DNA of 64,000 nucleotides from contig JAGTTD010000013.1 of NCBI GenBank assembly GCA_018398585.1, positions 7,288,492-7,352,491 on the forward strand, in the 5' to 3' direction. The translations under genes were made by a program, and so were the position numbers. Source of the stretch: Simmondsia chinensis (taxonomy: Eukaryota; Streptophyta; Magnoliopsida; Caryophyllales; Simmondsiaceae). This document shows positions 1-12,520 of this stretch, piece after piece (position 1 is the stretch's first letter; every line of letters starts with the position of its first letter). The notes beneath the pieces were generated by a model. It made no database searches. It was not told where the DNA came from and worked only from the letters and a program-made list of their open reading frames with translations.

Positions 1-50
1 TTAGCCTAACTCATAGTCCGTAACGGATGGTGTGGGCACTGCACACTTGA

Positions 51-260
51 TGGGCTTGGCAAGAGGAGACTTATTGGTCTCAGGCAAACGATCGTAGAAG
101 GTCTTTTGGCAAGAAAATGATATCACTAAATTGTGTAAGGTTTGAAAAGAACCTTGTGGATCCATTGACAAAGGGCCCATGTCATAAAATGATTGTGGAA
201 ACATCGAGGGGGATGGGACTAAAATCTATGTATGAACGAACTGTAATATATCCAACCTAG
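51..260 (+). pseudogene. Ty1/copia polyprotein 3' end (RNase H tail)
   Basis: An open frame runs from 51 to a TAG at 258-260 and ends in the C-terminal signature of copia polyproteins: LVDPLTKG at about 156-176 and ETSRGMGLKSM at about 198-230. In intact elements this segment follows RNase H. The rest of the element lies left of the window. About 580 bp of untranslated sequence separates the stop from the LTR at 842, and it carries two copies of CCATATGTTTGGTGGTGT near 365 and 472. The family match is clear, but coding potential cannot be judged from the tail alone. Confidence 0.7.
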
Positions 261-841
261 TGTTAACATGATCAATGTGAAAAGTCACAGTTTAATTCAA
301 GAAATGCACAGTATTTACTATTTTCCCTCCTTATGATGTTGACAGTGCTGAGACGGGTCCATAGCCATATGTTTGGTGGTGTAAGTAAAGCTTGCACTTG
401 ATGGACACTGTCAATATGTTACCAAGGGGTGAGGTTGAGCTTTTTGCTCTTAATGAACCCCTGGCCATATGTTTGGTGGTGTGCGGTAACACACACTTGA
501 TGAGATCTACCTATATAGGTGTGGGAGTGTGGCCGCCGCCTATGAAGGCTTAAGACTTGCATTCTAAAGCACCTATGAATATCCAGAACGAGTCAACAGC
601 CGATAAAACGCTCCAAACAGTAGGAATTGCTGAGATTTGGAGATTTTCATGTGTCCGAGTGGTAGACTATACAACCCTTTGTGAGGTTCAAGACGAAAGT
701 CACCTCACAGACTGTTGGTTCTAAACTTGGGTTACGCTAGGTGACAATTCCACACGCAATACATCAGCATTGAAAATCCGAACTCCCTTTGCCCTCTCTA
801 TCCTTCTTTGTCGTCTTTTACTTGTATCCTTCGTGGGAGAT

Positions 842-1640
842 TGTTGAAAAAATGATACAAGCTAATGTATCTTAAGTCTTATGGAAAAACTCTACCCCAC
901 ATGAAAAAATAGGGAAGGATGATCTAGTTTAAATATTAATATGCCATTCAACTTCTTCAATTAAGTCAGGGGTGAGAGAAAGGTGAGCACCACACACACA
1001 CATGCGTCGCTTTCCGTGCCGAGCCGTGCTCGGGCGTGGGTGATCTTTTTCTTAACGGGTATATTCATTTTTTGGAAAATATTTTTTTTCAAAACCCATA
1101 TCATAATTTACTGCACCTCTTTAATGCATCGTTGCTGTTACATAATTCTCATTATTGCAGCTGAAACTCCATTTTTGCATATAAATATCATCACGGTCAA
1201 TAGATTGATATATAACCACAAGCAATTCAGATAGAAAAAAAAGTCCCATCAGTTTATCACTGGTAGTGATAATGAAGTAATTGCCCATCTGTTCACTCCA
1301 TCATCACCCTGCTTCAATCGTGTTAGACTTGTAACCGTCTCAATTTGCTTGCAATTTTGGCATCGTCTTCATCACCGATCTATAGGATCGATCCAAATTG
1401 TAATTTTGGGCAAAGTTCTTACGCACTCCTACCTGACAATTAATGAGTGCACATTAAGAGTCGGATTATGTTAATCCTAGAGGAAGGCCGCCGATAGTAC
1501 TGTGTGCACCGAAACAGCGGCGACATCGTCTTTTAGGACAATGTTCTTTAACACAGCATGGTATCATCGTTTTGTAAGATCTTTTTAATTTCTCTCTCCT
1601 TCGTTTACTATGTTCGAAAATTAGTCAATTTTTCTAACAC
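842..1640 (+). repeat. 3' LTR of the left-edge copia element
   Basis: The LTR begins TGTTGAAAAAATGATACAAG directly after a purine-rich tract (CGTGGGAGAT, about 832-841) that fits a polypurine tract. The same start and much of the body recur in the solo LTR at 27436, which confirms this end. The right end is less certain; TTCTAACA near 1632-1640 is the best candidate. The body includes a segment near 1420-1540 (GGGCAAAGTTCTTACGCACT onward) shared with 27955-28080. Confidence 0.6.
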
Positions 1641-2121
1641 AAACAACTTAAATGACACATATCAACAATAATTCATGTTGTATAGATTCAAACACATTAA
1701 CTTATTATGAGAGTATAAAGTCTTCGTCTTCCAGAATATAATGAGTAAGTGTGCATGCAGTTTTCTCTCAATGCAAATTTTCAATTCAAAGCCATCAAAA
1801 TGGACTACTTTATACTACGTGCATTATATTTCACTTGATCGTTGACCAAATGCCATGTACGTAGTAGTTAAGGTTATTTAATTTCATGTAGAAATCATTA
1901 ACTTCAAAGAGTGGCAATTGCATGCATACAAAATAGACTGAGATGTGTAACCTTTAAGAACCGCCCACTTCTCTACCAACCACTTCGTATTTAGTGATCT
2001 ACAAAGGCAAGTGTCTCAAATAAGAGACCCGAATAGCACACACAAAGTGTAAAAAGGGGGAAAGTCCTTTTGTTCAACCATGTCATTAATAGGTTCTTAC
2101 ACTTTGTTGTATTGTATTAGT
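1641..2121. other. AT-rich intergenic, no gene seen
   Basis: No coding signature, tRNA or clear repeat structure was recognised here. Confidence 0.5.
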
Positions 2122-2124
2122 TTA

Positions 2125-2506
2125 TGGCCTGGTTGATGAAGTTGTGAAGAAATTATTTTTTCCAAAATTAGTTTTTTTTTTTTTTAACAGAAGTAGTTTT
2201 ATAAAAGATGCATTCAGTATGACATTTTTCCAAAATTAGTTTTTTTTTTTTTAATAGAAGTAGTTTTGTAAAAGATGCGTTCAGTATGGCATTTTTATCT
2301 GAAAATTTCTAAGTTTTTTCTTTTATCTTTACTTTAAAGAAGAATCGCTATTTTTCAACTTTTAATTAAAAGTAGAAAATAACTTTTTCTTCTAATTAAA
2401 AATACTTCTTTTCTAGGGTCAAATACCCTGAAATTTTGATAAAAGTATCTTTTTTTTCCTTAAAAATGTAACATTTTTGACAAAAAAATTATAGCCAAAC
2501 ATGCCC
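2125..2506. mobile_element. Decayed Tourist/PIF-like MITE candidate with internal tandem duplication
   Basis: The segment is bounded by TTA on both sides (2122-2124 and 2507-2509). Its ends, TGGCCTGGTTG and (reverse complement) GGGCATGTTTGG, are loosely inverted, as in Tourist-like MITEs. Inside, a unit of about 75 bp starting TTTTTCCAAAATTAG is duplicated in tandem at about 2148-2224 and 2226-2297. There is no coding capacity. The inverted ends are weak, so the class is uncertain. Confidence 0.35.
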
Positions 2507-2781
2507 TTAGTCCATCTACTTTTAATTGTCTTCGTCTCTCGATAATGTAAATGTAGTAATATGTTACTCGGCTAAAATTGAAAATGGTTTGATGTTATTG
2601 TTATAATAAGGTAATTCTTGTCTTCTGAACCATGATACATTTTTGGCGAGTATTTTGTGAGTGTTTCTATATTGATGTAGTAAAACAAATTTAGTAATCC
2701 GTTAAATGTAACTGTGTTTCTTTTCTATGAAGTTAATACTTACGGCCAACCTTCATAAACCATCATGTTTCCTATCTAGAA

Positions 2782-3160
2782 TTGATGCAGCTGCCATCTC
2801 AGTATAGGCGGCTTAATACTGGCTGGAAGGTAACGCCATGTGGGGAGACTTGGTTGGGTTGGATAAACGAGTCAATGCTACCTCGCATCCAAGATTGGCG
2901 GATTTCTTGGCGGGGTACATGGTTGGCAGACACACGATTGGCAGAAGGGTTGACGCGGATCCTGGCAGTAATGATGAGACACTGCATCAGAGAAGTTGCC
3001 GCCAAGGATGGTATGTGGTTGGAGAGAGAGATGTAATGAAGATAGAGTTTGAGATTCTTGAATATATTTGAAGATATTAAGAGGATATTAAATTCGGATT
3101 TAGAATGATTTCCTTCTATATTTAGGCTTCTTTTGTTTAGGGGGAATGATGCGCCTTATA
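2782..3160 (+). repeat. LTR-like fragment, relative of 30669-31201
   Basis: It starts TTGATGCAGCTGCCATCT and shares with 30669 onward the layout GCCGCCATCT, GGTGGCTTAAT, GGCGCCATGG-like and TGGTTGGG(T/C)TGGAT. The second copy ends GCTGCATCA, the inverse of this start (TGATGCAGC), as expected for LTR ends. Short open frames on both strands are artefacts of the GC-rich repeat. Confidence 0.45.
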
Positions 3161-3500
3161 TTTATATATTTTAAACTTCATCTCGTGACATATTTGGCTT
3201 TTACATGTATGTTTTAGTTGTAGTCTAGATATATTTTGGCTTAGACTGCAATGAGGCAAACAAAGGTTGAAAAGTGGTAGAATCAAGCATAATTGAGGCA
3301 TAATTGAAGATTACTTCGAGAAACCTGATCATGTGTGCAAAATAAGTACCCATCAGGTCAAGATTCGGTAAAAAAGAGTCTTTCCTTGGGTGCGTGGATC
3401 GCTTGACCATGCATTTAGGCAATCAGTCAAGCTTAAAATGAGAAAAAGGTTAAAAGAAGGGTATTTATGACCCAATAATTTGCTAATATACTTATGAAAC
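3161..3500. other. Intergenic, nothing recognised
   Basis: No coding or repeat signature was identified. Confidence 0.4.
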
Positions 3501-5219
3501 CACTTGAGTCACGTAGATCTCTTCGAGAGCTTCAATTTGGTATATAATTTGGCTCATAACCCCTTACAGATCAAAAGTTACGCTCGTTTTAAATTAATTG
3601 CGCGAGCTGCCAAGGGGGGCGCCGATCAATCAGGGATGGCACGGGACCAACCCTAAAGCACGCCCCACTTATAAATATGGAGGAGGAGACCTATTTTCCT
3701 ATCTTTTACCATGCCTTCTCTCCTCCTTTTCTTCCCAAAGCCGCTACGAGATCCAATGGGTTCTCAAATGCCGAAGCGTAGGTGGTCGGAGTACTGGAGA
3801 ATCAAAGCAAGGATTAACATCAATATCAATTGGGGGAGTCTTCAAATCCTTAGTTTTATCATTATTGTTTTCTTTCTTAGATTCAAATGATGTGTAAAAC
3901 TCCTATGGAGGAGTAGACTTGTAGTTTAGGGATGAAGGGCGGGTAGCCACCCATATCCCGAATTTATATTATGCTTTTGACAATGGATTTATGTTATGTT
4001 ATATACGCACCTCTGTGGGGCATTTATGATTGTGTTTGGTGTTTCTTTGTGTGAGCTTGTAGCCATAGTGAGATCTCCAAATTATTAGCATTAGTCTACG
4101 AGTTGTAGAATAGACCATAACATAACTGGTTTTCAAGCGTGGTTAGGGTTGAGGTTGTACCCAACTCTAAGCACAATCTTTTATATAAATTAATAATTAA
4201 TTAGGAGTGACTAAGAAATTTGTTAGTGTTATTGAGATAATCTATGCAACACCTAGGGTGATACGATAGGTTATGCTCTTAAACTAGTTCATTACCCTAA
4301 ACACTAACTTATGTATTAATACAGGTTTAATATTAAACTAAGAGCAAGAAACGAATTAAGTAGTACTAATGAGAAAATCTATGCTACACGTAGGGTGATA
4401 TGATAGGTTATGCCTTTAGACTAGCTTATTACCCTAAGCCTTGTTTAAATATTAACCCAATCTTAGTGCTTGTAGCCTAAGCCTCCTAAATTATTATCAT
4501 AGTAGAATATAATGACAGGATACGAGTAAAGCTACACTGAATTCATTCCTTGAACTAACCTTAATTGAATTGACAATTTTAGTTTATATTTAGTTTTATT
4601 AATTTAGTTAACAAATTCAAATCAACAAAACCCCGATTTCAACTGCTTAGTGGTGGCCAACGGGTGGGCCGGGCCGGCCCTGGCCTAGGCCCGGGCCCAC
4701 TACAGTGTGGGCGGGCCGGTCCGGGCCGGGACTGGGCCCGATTTTTGTACTAAAGTCGTTTTTGTACTAAAGGGAAAAAAAGAGCTATAATACAAAGTCG
4801 TTTTGTACTAAAATTATTATAATTCAGTGATAAATAATATGAGACATAAATATATTTTTTTTAAGCACTAATAATGCTAAATATACATTAAATATATAAA
4901 ATAAAATAAAATACACAATAAGTAATGATAAATATCTTATCAAAAAAATAATGGTACATAAATAATGTAACAATTATAAGTACAAATACAAAGTTTGACA
5001 TATGGGGGATGCGGTCGTCTTTTGAGGTATATGGGGGGTGCGGTCGTCTTTTGACGTCAATATTCAAAAGTAAACAATTGACATATAAAAGTGTTGCTAT
5101 CAGTCGCCTTCGAGGGTATCTAGGCCATCATTTGAGGTATCGGTTGTACGGTCGTCTTCTTCACCTCTCGATGAATCCAGCTTCATTCTATGTTGATCTC
5201 TTGCCTCTGCTAGCAGCTA

Positions 5220-7284
5220 ATCCTTCAAGCACACGGACATCTCCAAGCTTGACGGCGATAGCTTCCCCCTCTTCGTTCCAAGCAACCTGCCACCAAGACT
5301 GAAAGCACACTCCGATGCTACTGAAGACACCGGACAACTTAGTATATCACGTGCCATGGTGGAAAGCACGGGATACTGGGTTTGGTTTGTGTTCCACCAT
5401 TATAACAGGTCAAAACTCGGGTTGGCCGGCAGCCCGAAAATATGGACCATCGGTGTCCGTAAATAATAATCTAACTCGTCACATGATGTGGGGGCTGCTG
5501 TGGGCGTAAATTGCTCCAACAGCTTCCACGAATATGACGTGTGTAAACTACTTCCACTAGATGTGGAAGATCCTACTGAAGCAGTACTAGGATTATTGGA
5601 CGCTAATCGACGGGACTATTGAGAAAATAAACTATGCAAGTCGTTATCGACATCGGCAATGAAAGTGTCGATATTAAGAGTAGGATTCAAATACGTGAAC
5701 AAATGTTGGCAAAACAAGTTGAAACCCGAGCGTTTACAACGAGGGTCTAAAATAGTTGCAAAGCAGTATGTAAGAGGTAGTTCAAAATAATATTTGACAA
5801 ACTTTTCTTTCATTACCTGAATCAATGCGAACAAAACGGGGTTGGATTCATTACCCACCATCCAATTGATAATATCAAGCAATCTTGATATTGCTTGAGG
5901 CATGATCGGATAGTAGCAACCCGAAAAAAATGTTGTTGCCTCTTTAAACATGCTAAAAAAGTTACAAATTTGATCTATTGTCTCCCAATTCATACCGACC
6001 AGGTTGTAATCGCTCCATTCTGCATGATTTTCCTGGGCGTATTCCATTAGAACGTCTTTGTATGGTAGAAGGCGCTCTAACATTTCTACCGTAGACGACC
6101 ACCTATTTTGGGAGTCTAATTTAAATTGTTTATATTCTGTTATGCAACCTATATAAATTTTTAAATTTTCTTTTTCTAGTGCTGGATGATTTTGCAGAGA
6201 TTATTACCGATCTTAAGGTGATAAGGGATGCTTTTATGAGATCTAAACCATCCGTTACTATTAAATGCAAAATATGACAAACGCAACGAATATGGAAACA
6301 CTTCCCACCTAACATGGGTCTCATTTGCCTAATTAAATGTGTAACGGCTGCAGTGTTATTGGTAGCATTGTCAAACGTAATATTGAAGATACGTCGCTCT
6401 ATGCCCCAGTCGCGGACTGCCGACATAATCACACCCATAATTACCTCGGCATTGTGGGGGCAATCTAAAAGTCCAAAATGAATTATCCGCTTTTGCATGA
6501 TGAAGGATTCATCGGTCCAGTGTGCCGTTATGCACATATAAGGTTGGCCGGGTTTCGACGTCCATACGTCCGAGGTCAACGAGAACCCAGTTTTCATCCC
6601 GTGGTACAACGTAAAAGCGTCCCGCTTTACGGTGTTCCGATGAACCCTCACAATGGCGGGATTAACATTTCGCTGGAGGTAGTTGATGAAATTTGGGTCT
6701 TCGCTGGTATTAAAAGGCCTTTCACTCATAATTATATATTTAGCTAGCCCCTTTTGGTTGCTCTCCTGAGAGAACCTAAAATTAGCAAGTGCACCGGTCA
6801 CTTGCTGTACTAGACGTTGTTGGCTCTTTTCTGGGAATTGCTCGGGGTGGCACCTAAATATATGTCTGTTTAATGTGCCTGTCCCACTACCAAGTTGATG
6901 GCTAAAATCCTTAGGTGGGTCACATAATTTACAAGTTGCTTTATTAGTTGTCTTATTAAGGGTAAAGTGCTTCCATGCCCCAATAGTTGTATGCCTACTA
7001 GTAGAGGTACTAGTTTCAGGCTGGGCTTCGGTGGTGGGGGTGGGTTCCTCATCAGTTTGTGAGTCTCCAACCCCACCACCACCTGACTCATGATAATCTT
7101 GTTGTTGTGAAAAGTCATAATCTATGCTATCATCAGTGTATGGGGCTGTTGGGTCTGGTTGTATAAAAGCTCGTTCTTCAGTATCAAGTAAGACAATTCT
7201 ACTCCTTTTAGGGATTCTGGGAGGCCGAGAAGAGCTAGAACTAGCACGACCGGCTCCAAAGGATGATGAAGAGTTGTGTGCCAT
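5220..7284 (-). pseudogene. hAT transposase, BED zinc finger, disrupted
   Basis: The N-terminal block (6130-7284, 384 codons) has a low-complexity Ser/Pro/Thr leader. It then carries a BED zinc finger, with C118-x2-C121 and H141/H146 in LNRHIFRCH, and the start of the catalytic core (TSDVWTSKPGQPYMCITAHW, then ITFDNATNN). A frameshift near 6145-6165 moves the reading to 5616-6083 (155 codons: NRWSST just upstream, ILDPRCK inside). The C-terminal hAT dimerisation domain follows at about 5220-5440 (YPVLSTMARDIL, then SSVASECAFS), with an in-frame TAA just before the WW pair. At least two lesions separate domains that are otherwise all present and in order. The gene reads towards the left end of the element. 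Confidence 0.85.
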
Positions 7285-7625
7285 ATTAGTATAAGTGATT
7301 AGTATTTATAAAATGCAAGTAGTAATGCAAATTAAATAACTAAAAATACCAATCAAATAAAATTGCGATACTAAAATTACCGAAACGAGAGAACAATGAA
7401 ATTGGAACTTCAGCCAAATACTTTATGAACTTCGAACTTTAGAGCACAATTTTTGCAATTAGCAAAGTTAGAGAAGATGGGAGATGATGAATGTATAGAG
7501 AGAGAAGAGAGGATTGAAGAATTGGTGAGAAAATAAGTCGGGAAGGTTTAAGTATTTATAGGAAAAAAATATATATATATATATTTTTTTTAATAAAAGA
7601 GTCGTTCAACGGCTCTTCAAAACGA

Positions 7626-7655
7626 GCCCAACGGCTCTAAAAAGAGCCGTTGGGC
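7626..7655. repeat. Perfect 13-bp stem, 4-nt loop hairpin in the hAT 5' region
   Basis: GCCCAACGGCTCT, AAAA, AGAGCCGTTGGGC. It lies about 340 bp upstream of the transposase start, beside GC-rich subterminal repeats, with further ACGGCTCT copies at about 7604-7620. It could be a transposase-binding or regulatory site; this is inference from position only. Confidence 0.7.
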
Positions 7656-7990
7656 CAGGGGCCCGGGCCGGGCCAGGCCTGCCTCACGGGCCGGGCTCGG
7701 CCGAAAAAAAAAATAGGCCCGAGGCCCTACCTGGGGGACCTTGGGCAGGGCAGGGCCAAACACGGGCCAGGCTGGTGCGGTTTTGGGGCCGGCCCGACCC
7801 GTTGGCCACCTCTACAACTGCTCTTTAATCACTAAATTCGACTTAACTTTGATTCCCTGTGAGTACGACCCGTATACCTGATTTAGCTATGACGATCTCG
7901 TACGCTTGCGAGTACACGGTTTTAAAACACTCTTTTAAAACACATAAGGGGAAAATCACATTTTAGAAAGTGGTTTTCCCCTTTTTTATT

Positions 7991-8761
7991 ATTTGGCGCG
8001 TCTTTTGCTTACGGAAAAGGTTTTCCGCTCAAATGAGGGAAATTAACTTCCCTTTTAAAACGGGGGAAGTTATGATTCTGAGTGGCCCAAAAACCTTTGT
8101 CGTAATCATCGCACAAATCTAGATCAAGTTGAAAAAAACCAGATTGGATTGTAGGCATTTAACGTCACAGCATCGGACAAGAATTAAACGGAATAATTAA
8201 AAGCAGTTTGGATATTACTTTGTTATAGTTGCAATAGAATAATTTTAATCAAGTTAAATTGTCATATAATATTATACAAGAAAATTATCTAGGTGCCTTT
8301 ATATTTTAGCATTTATTACATAAGTACTACGATATTTTAGTAATATACAATGATGTACTTTAAAGTTTAAAAATTTTCTTATGAATTAGGTATCTTTTGC
8401 CAAAATTTAGTAGATTTTAAATGAAAACAACTATCTATATGTATCCGCTATTGTAATGCGGCAATTTGGGGTGCCTCCTCCTTCTACGAAAACAACACAA
8501 TCTTTGCACCCTCAAACATGAAGCTATTGGTGTTGCGGTTATCATAGATTACTCCCATATTGAACCTCCGTGATCATCCAAGCAAGAGTTAGCAAGCATC
8601 CTGGTCACGACATCACACCAAACCACAATTCATTGTCCCTAGTTAGTTGGAGTTCGGCTTGGAAGTGCTCCCTATGGACAAGCTTGGTTCGGTGGTGGTC
8701 TTTGTGATCATTGAATCCTATCATACAGTGATAGGTGAAATAGGACCCGTAGGGTGGTGTC
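7991..8761. other. Intergenic, probable internal remnant of the gypsy LTR element
   Basis: No protein signature was recognised. The minus-strand open frame at 8605-8916 overlaps the start of the copia element and has no family features. Confidence 0.4.
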
Positions 8762-8799
8762 CTAAGTATTAGGATAAATAACTTTATTGTTGTGGCGCA

Positions 8800-11700
8800 A
8801 GGGTCGTGGACATAACTCCAATCGCCAAGGATCTCAAGGAGGACGTGGTAGGGCATACGGTCAACCACACACCAGGTCAAGTTAGGTTCATACGGGTGGT
8901 GCACCACTGCCACCACAAGCTTGGGTCCAAAACGCAGGTCCTGTTCTTCGTCAGCTTTAGGAAGGTATACTCGGTGCCGGGACTCTTGTTTGTCAGATTT
9001 GCCATCAAGCCGGTCATGCTACCTCTCTTTGCCCACATCGTTATGTAACACTGATCTTTCCCACTCTGTTTCGGCTATGTTGGTTATTCACTCCGCTGAT
9101 TCCACATGGTATCCTGACTCGGGGGCATCTAACCACATGACTTCCAACCTAGGTATTTTGAAAAATGTTTCTCCTTATACTAGTTTTAAATCTATTCAAG
9201 GTTGGAATGGTTCCCTGTTACATGTCACACATGTTGGTACCTCTAAATTACGTGCTCCCTCATGCGAACTATTGCTTTGTAATGTTCTTTTGGTTCCTGG
9301 TCTCACTTACAATCTCCTGTCAATCAAACAACTCTGTCGTGACAATAACTGTTGTGTTAAGTTTGACTCTTCTTCCTTTTGTGTTAAGAACAAGGTCACG
9401 GGGACGCCTTTCCTCAAGATACACAGTAACGGACCTGTTTACGGCTTTTCTCCGCACCTCACTAGACTCATAGCACAGACTGCTCCTGCGGATCTCTAGC
9501 ACAAGCGCTTAGGACATCTAGGTCATTCGGTTTTTGATGTTTTACGAACTCGTTGTTTACTTCGTTCTAGTTCTAGCTCTAGCTCCGTTAAACATTGCCA
9601 TGCATGCTGTTTGGGCAAATTGCGTCGCTTACCATTTACTCGTGTCTTGCATACTACTACTGCACCTTTACAGTTAATACATTCGGATATTTGGCAATCT
9701 TCAATTCAATCAAATTCTGCTTTGCATTATTATGTGTTGTTTATTGATGACTACTCGCGATTCACCTGGCTTTATCTGATGCAACAAATTGACGAAGTTT
9801 ATTCCATCTTTTCTGAATTTAAAGTTTTGGTTGAAAATCAATTTAACACCACTATTAAGTGTTTTCAATGTGATGGGGGCCGTGAGTTCGACAATCGGCA
9901 CATGGCTGCTTTTTGTTGCACTTTTGGTATTCACGTTCGTCTTTCTTGTCCTAACATTCCACAACAAAATGGAGTGGCGGAGCATAAGCATCAACATGTA
10001 AGTGAAATGGTACGGACCCTACTTTTTTAGGCGCTGCTTGCTTATGAATTTTTGGCTAATGCTGCATATACTGCATGTTTTATCACAAATCGATTACCTA
10101 CTCCCCCCTTGCAAAACCGTCTCCTTTTGAAAAACTTTTCAAACAAGCGCCTAACTATAATATTTTTTAGGTCTTTGGGTGTGCATGTTACCCTAACATC
10201 ACAACCCATACTGCTCATAAATTAGCCCCCACTCTCTACCCTGCGTGTTCCTATCGTATGTAGGTCGTTATAAGGGCTATCGATGTTTGAACCCAGCTAC
10301 GGGTCGTGTCCACATTAGTCGTCATGTCCACTTTGTTGAACATCTCTTTCCGTATCTTGCCTTGCGTCTAGTTGCACAGCACCATCTACTAGTCCCTTAG
10401 TGAAAGTTCCCCTTCGACTCCCGGTCTCCACTGGAGTGCCTTCACTTGCCTCTCCGTCTATCCCTCTAGTTCCTAGTCTGGCTGGAGCGCTAGATGTGTG
10501 TTCTCAACCCAGTTCCCCTTCTATGTTGGTCTCCACGGTTGCCACTGACACCATGTGCCCTTTGGTTCCTATGACTGTACCGACCTCGGCCCCAGGGGGC
10601 GCTTCGTCACCACCCTCTCATTCGCCCGTCTCTCTTGACTTGGAGGCCGGGCCTCCTGCACCCAGTGTCTCGTTGTCAAGCATTCCTCCTGTGTCCCCTC
10701 TTGTTCAGGTCATTGAACCGGAGATGGCTTCGGTTAACACCTCTTGTGCCCTCGGTGGTCACCCCATGCACACTCGTTTTAAAGACGGGATACGTAAGTC
10801 TAAGCATCTAATTTCTCTTAGCTCTATTGTTGTGGTCCAAGAACCCACGTGTTTTTCACAAGCTGTCAAAAATCCTCAATGGTAGGAGGCTAATTGAATG
10901 CACTTATTCAAAATCACACATGGGATCTCGTTCCCCCTTCACCTTCTCAAAACATTGTTGGGAGCACCTTGAAATATAAGGTCAAGTATAAACCTGATGG
11001 TTCGGTTGATCGTTTCAAGGCCCACCTTGTGGCACAAGGCTTTCATCAACGTGAGAGTCTTGATTATTTTGAAACTTTTAGTTTGGTTGTCAAACCGACC
11101 ACCATCCGGTTTATACTTGCTCTAGCGGTCACTAACTATTGGTCCATCTGCCAACTTAATGTCAAAAACTGCGTTTCTACATGGGTTTTTAAATGAAGAG
11201 GTATACTTGCTCAAGCCTCACCTAGGTTCATACACACTACGTTGCCAACGCATGTATGTTGGTTAAGGAAGGCATTACATGGTTTGAAACAGGTCCTACG
11301 GGCCTGGTTTCATTAATTTAGTGCGTTCCTTTATAGTCTTGGGTTCTACTGTAGCAAAGCGAACCCTTCTCTCTTCATTCACCGTTCTCCTGCCAGTATT
11401 GTGTGCCTTTTGCTTTATGTTGATGACATTATCCTTACCGGCTCTAACCCTGCCCTTCTCACCCAATTGACCACATCCCTATCAACCCAATTTGCTATGA
11501 AAGATTTTGGACCGCTTCATTATTTTCTTGGCAATGAAGCCAAACGAGACCGACATGGACTATTTCTTTCCCAACATAAGTACACCTTGGATCTTCTTCG
11601 TAAGCATGACATGCTTGAGGCCAAACCTTTTTAGACACCTATCCCGGCTCAGGCTCAACCTTCAGTGACTGATGGTGACTTACTTGCGAATCCAACCGAG

Positions 11701-12303
11701 TTTTGTAGTGCCGTTGGTGCATTCCAGTATCTAACTATGACTCGTCCTAACATCTGCTTTGCGGTTAACCGTGTGTCTCAATACATGCATGCTCCTATGA
11801 CTTTTCATTGACAAATGGTGAAACGTATTCTGCGATACCTTAAGCGCACTCCTGACCATGGCCTCACCATCACCCCTGGCTCTTACACGTTTGTTACTGC
11901 CTACGCTGATGCTGATTGGGGCGGCTGTGCTGATACACGCTGCTCTACCATTAGGTTTGAACTCTTCCTTGGTCCTAACCTCATCTCCTGGCGTGCTAAG
12001 AAGCAACCCACAGTTGCTAAGTCTACCACTGAACCTGAGTATTGCGCTATGGCTAGGGTTGTTGCTGAGTGTGATTGGATCCGTTACCTTATGCGTGACC
12101 TAGGCCTACGCCACTCTGGTCCAATCCTCATTTACTGTGATAATGTGTCTGCTACATATTTGGCTGCGAATCCTATTTCCAACGATCGCAGCAAAGACGT
12201 AGATGTGGATATTCACTATGTACGCGAGAAGGTTGTTAAGGGTGATATCCAGGTTCGATACACACCTACTACCAAACAGGTTGCTGATATCTTCACGAAA
12301 TGA
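8800..12303 (+). pseudogene. Ty1/copia gag-pol (zinc knuckle, protease, integrase, RT, RNase H), degenerate
   Basis: Domains in order: Gly/Arg-rich gag tail; zinc knuckle CQICHQAGHATSLC at 8991-9032; aspartic protease (WYPDSGASNHMT, about 9108-9142); pre-integrase RLGHLGH near 9505; integrase with DDYSRFTWLYL, CDGGREFDN and PQQNGVAEH (9611-10030); RT start ([10 protein letters not shown], 10912 on); RT active site LLYVDDIILTGS near 11408; RNase H with DADWGGCADTR near 11910; and the end motif VADIFTK at 12283-12303. Stops occur at about 9497, 10028, 10882, 11632 and 11808. The upstream catalytic Asp of RT (QLDVKNAF in relatives) reads QLNVKNC here. Replication-incompetent. Confidence 0.9.
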
Positions 12304-12374
12304 TTGACTACCGATCACTTCCTGTTCCACAAAGCCAATCTGCACGTTGGTCCCCCTCATACAGATTGAAGGGG

Positions 12375-12520
12375 TGTATGAGGATAAATAACTTTATTAT
12401 TGTATATCTGTATATATATCAGCCCTAAGGGCTTACATGTAATTTCCCTTTGTTTCATACTGTTATATATACATACCTCAGCAACCCTATTGGGTATGCT
12501 CCCTAATTTATTCTCTCACA
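12375..12520 (+). repeat. 3' LTR of the copia element
   Basis: 146 bp, TGTATGAGGATA to TTCTCTCACA, preceded by a polypurine tract at about 12364-12374 and followed by the TSD CTAAG. It contains TATATATATC and AACCCTATTGGGTATGCTCC, typical of short copia LTRs. Confidence 0.8.

Larger units (their letters stand above)
4648..7814 (-). mobile_element. hAT DNA transposon with 8-bp TSD
   Basis: A 3167-bp element is flanked by a perfect 8-bp duplication CAACTGCT (4640-4647 and 7815-7822). Terminal inverted repeats begin TAG(T/A)GGTGGCCAACGGGT on both ends and extend into very GC-rich subterminal DNA (4650-4740 and 7640-7810, repeated GGGCCGGGCC-type words). Eight-bp TSDs, TAG-type ends and a BED/hAT transposase on the minus strand all fit hAT. 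It inserted into an older gypsy LTR. The transposase is broken, so this copy is probably not autonomous. Confidence 0.9.
3501..7990 (+). repeat. Athila/Tat-like gypsy LTR remnant, split by a hAT element
   Basis: Non-coding sequence at 3501-4639 continues at 7823-7990 across the hAT insertion. The left part has a TATA-like ACTTATAAATATGG near 3667 and a duplicated block of about 60 bp (CTATGCAACACCTAGGGTGA at 4243 and CTATGCTACACGTAGGGTGA at 4379). The right part reads TTGATTCCCTGTGAGTACGA followed by CTTGCGAGTACACGGTTTTA, a sequence style I associate with the 3' end of Athila/Tat LTRs. A degenerate primer-site candidate (TTGGCGCG) lies near 7992. Family assignment is from memory of such LTRs, and the left boundary is not fixed. 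Confidence 0.45.
8767..12520 (+). mobile_element. Degenerate Ty1/copia retrotransposon with 5-bp TSD
   Basis: CTAAG flanks both ends (8762-8766 and 12521-12525). The 3' LTR (12375-12520) starts TGTATGAGGATAAATAAC after the purine tract GATTGAAGGGG. Only about 27 bp of the matching 5' LTR start survive at 8767-8793 (TATTAGGATAAATAAC) before gag-like sequence, so an internal deletion removed most of the 5' LTR, the primer site and most of gag. Domains then follow in copia order. Confidence 0.85.

Noticed and set aside
6478..6747. Plus-strand open frame
   Set aside because: Complement of the hAT transposase core.
7650..7835. Gly/Pro-rich open frame
   Set aside because: It results from the GC-rich subterminal repeats of the hAT element and runs past its end.
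8605..8916. Minus-strand open frame
   Set aside because: Overlaps the start of the plus-strand copia gag and has no family features.
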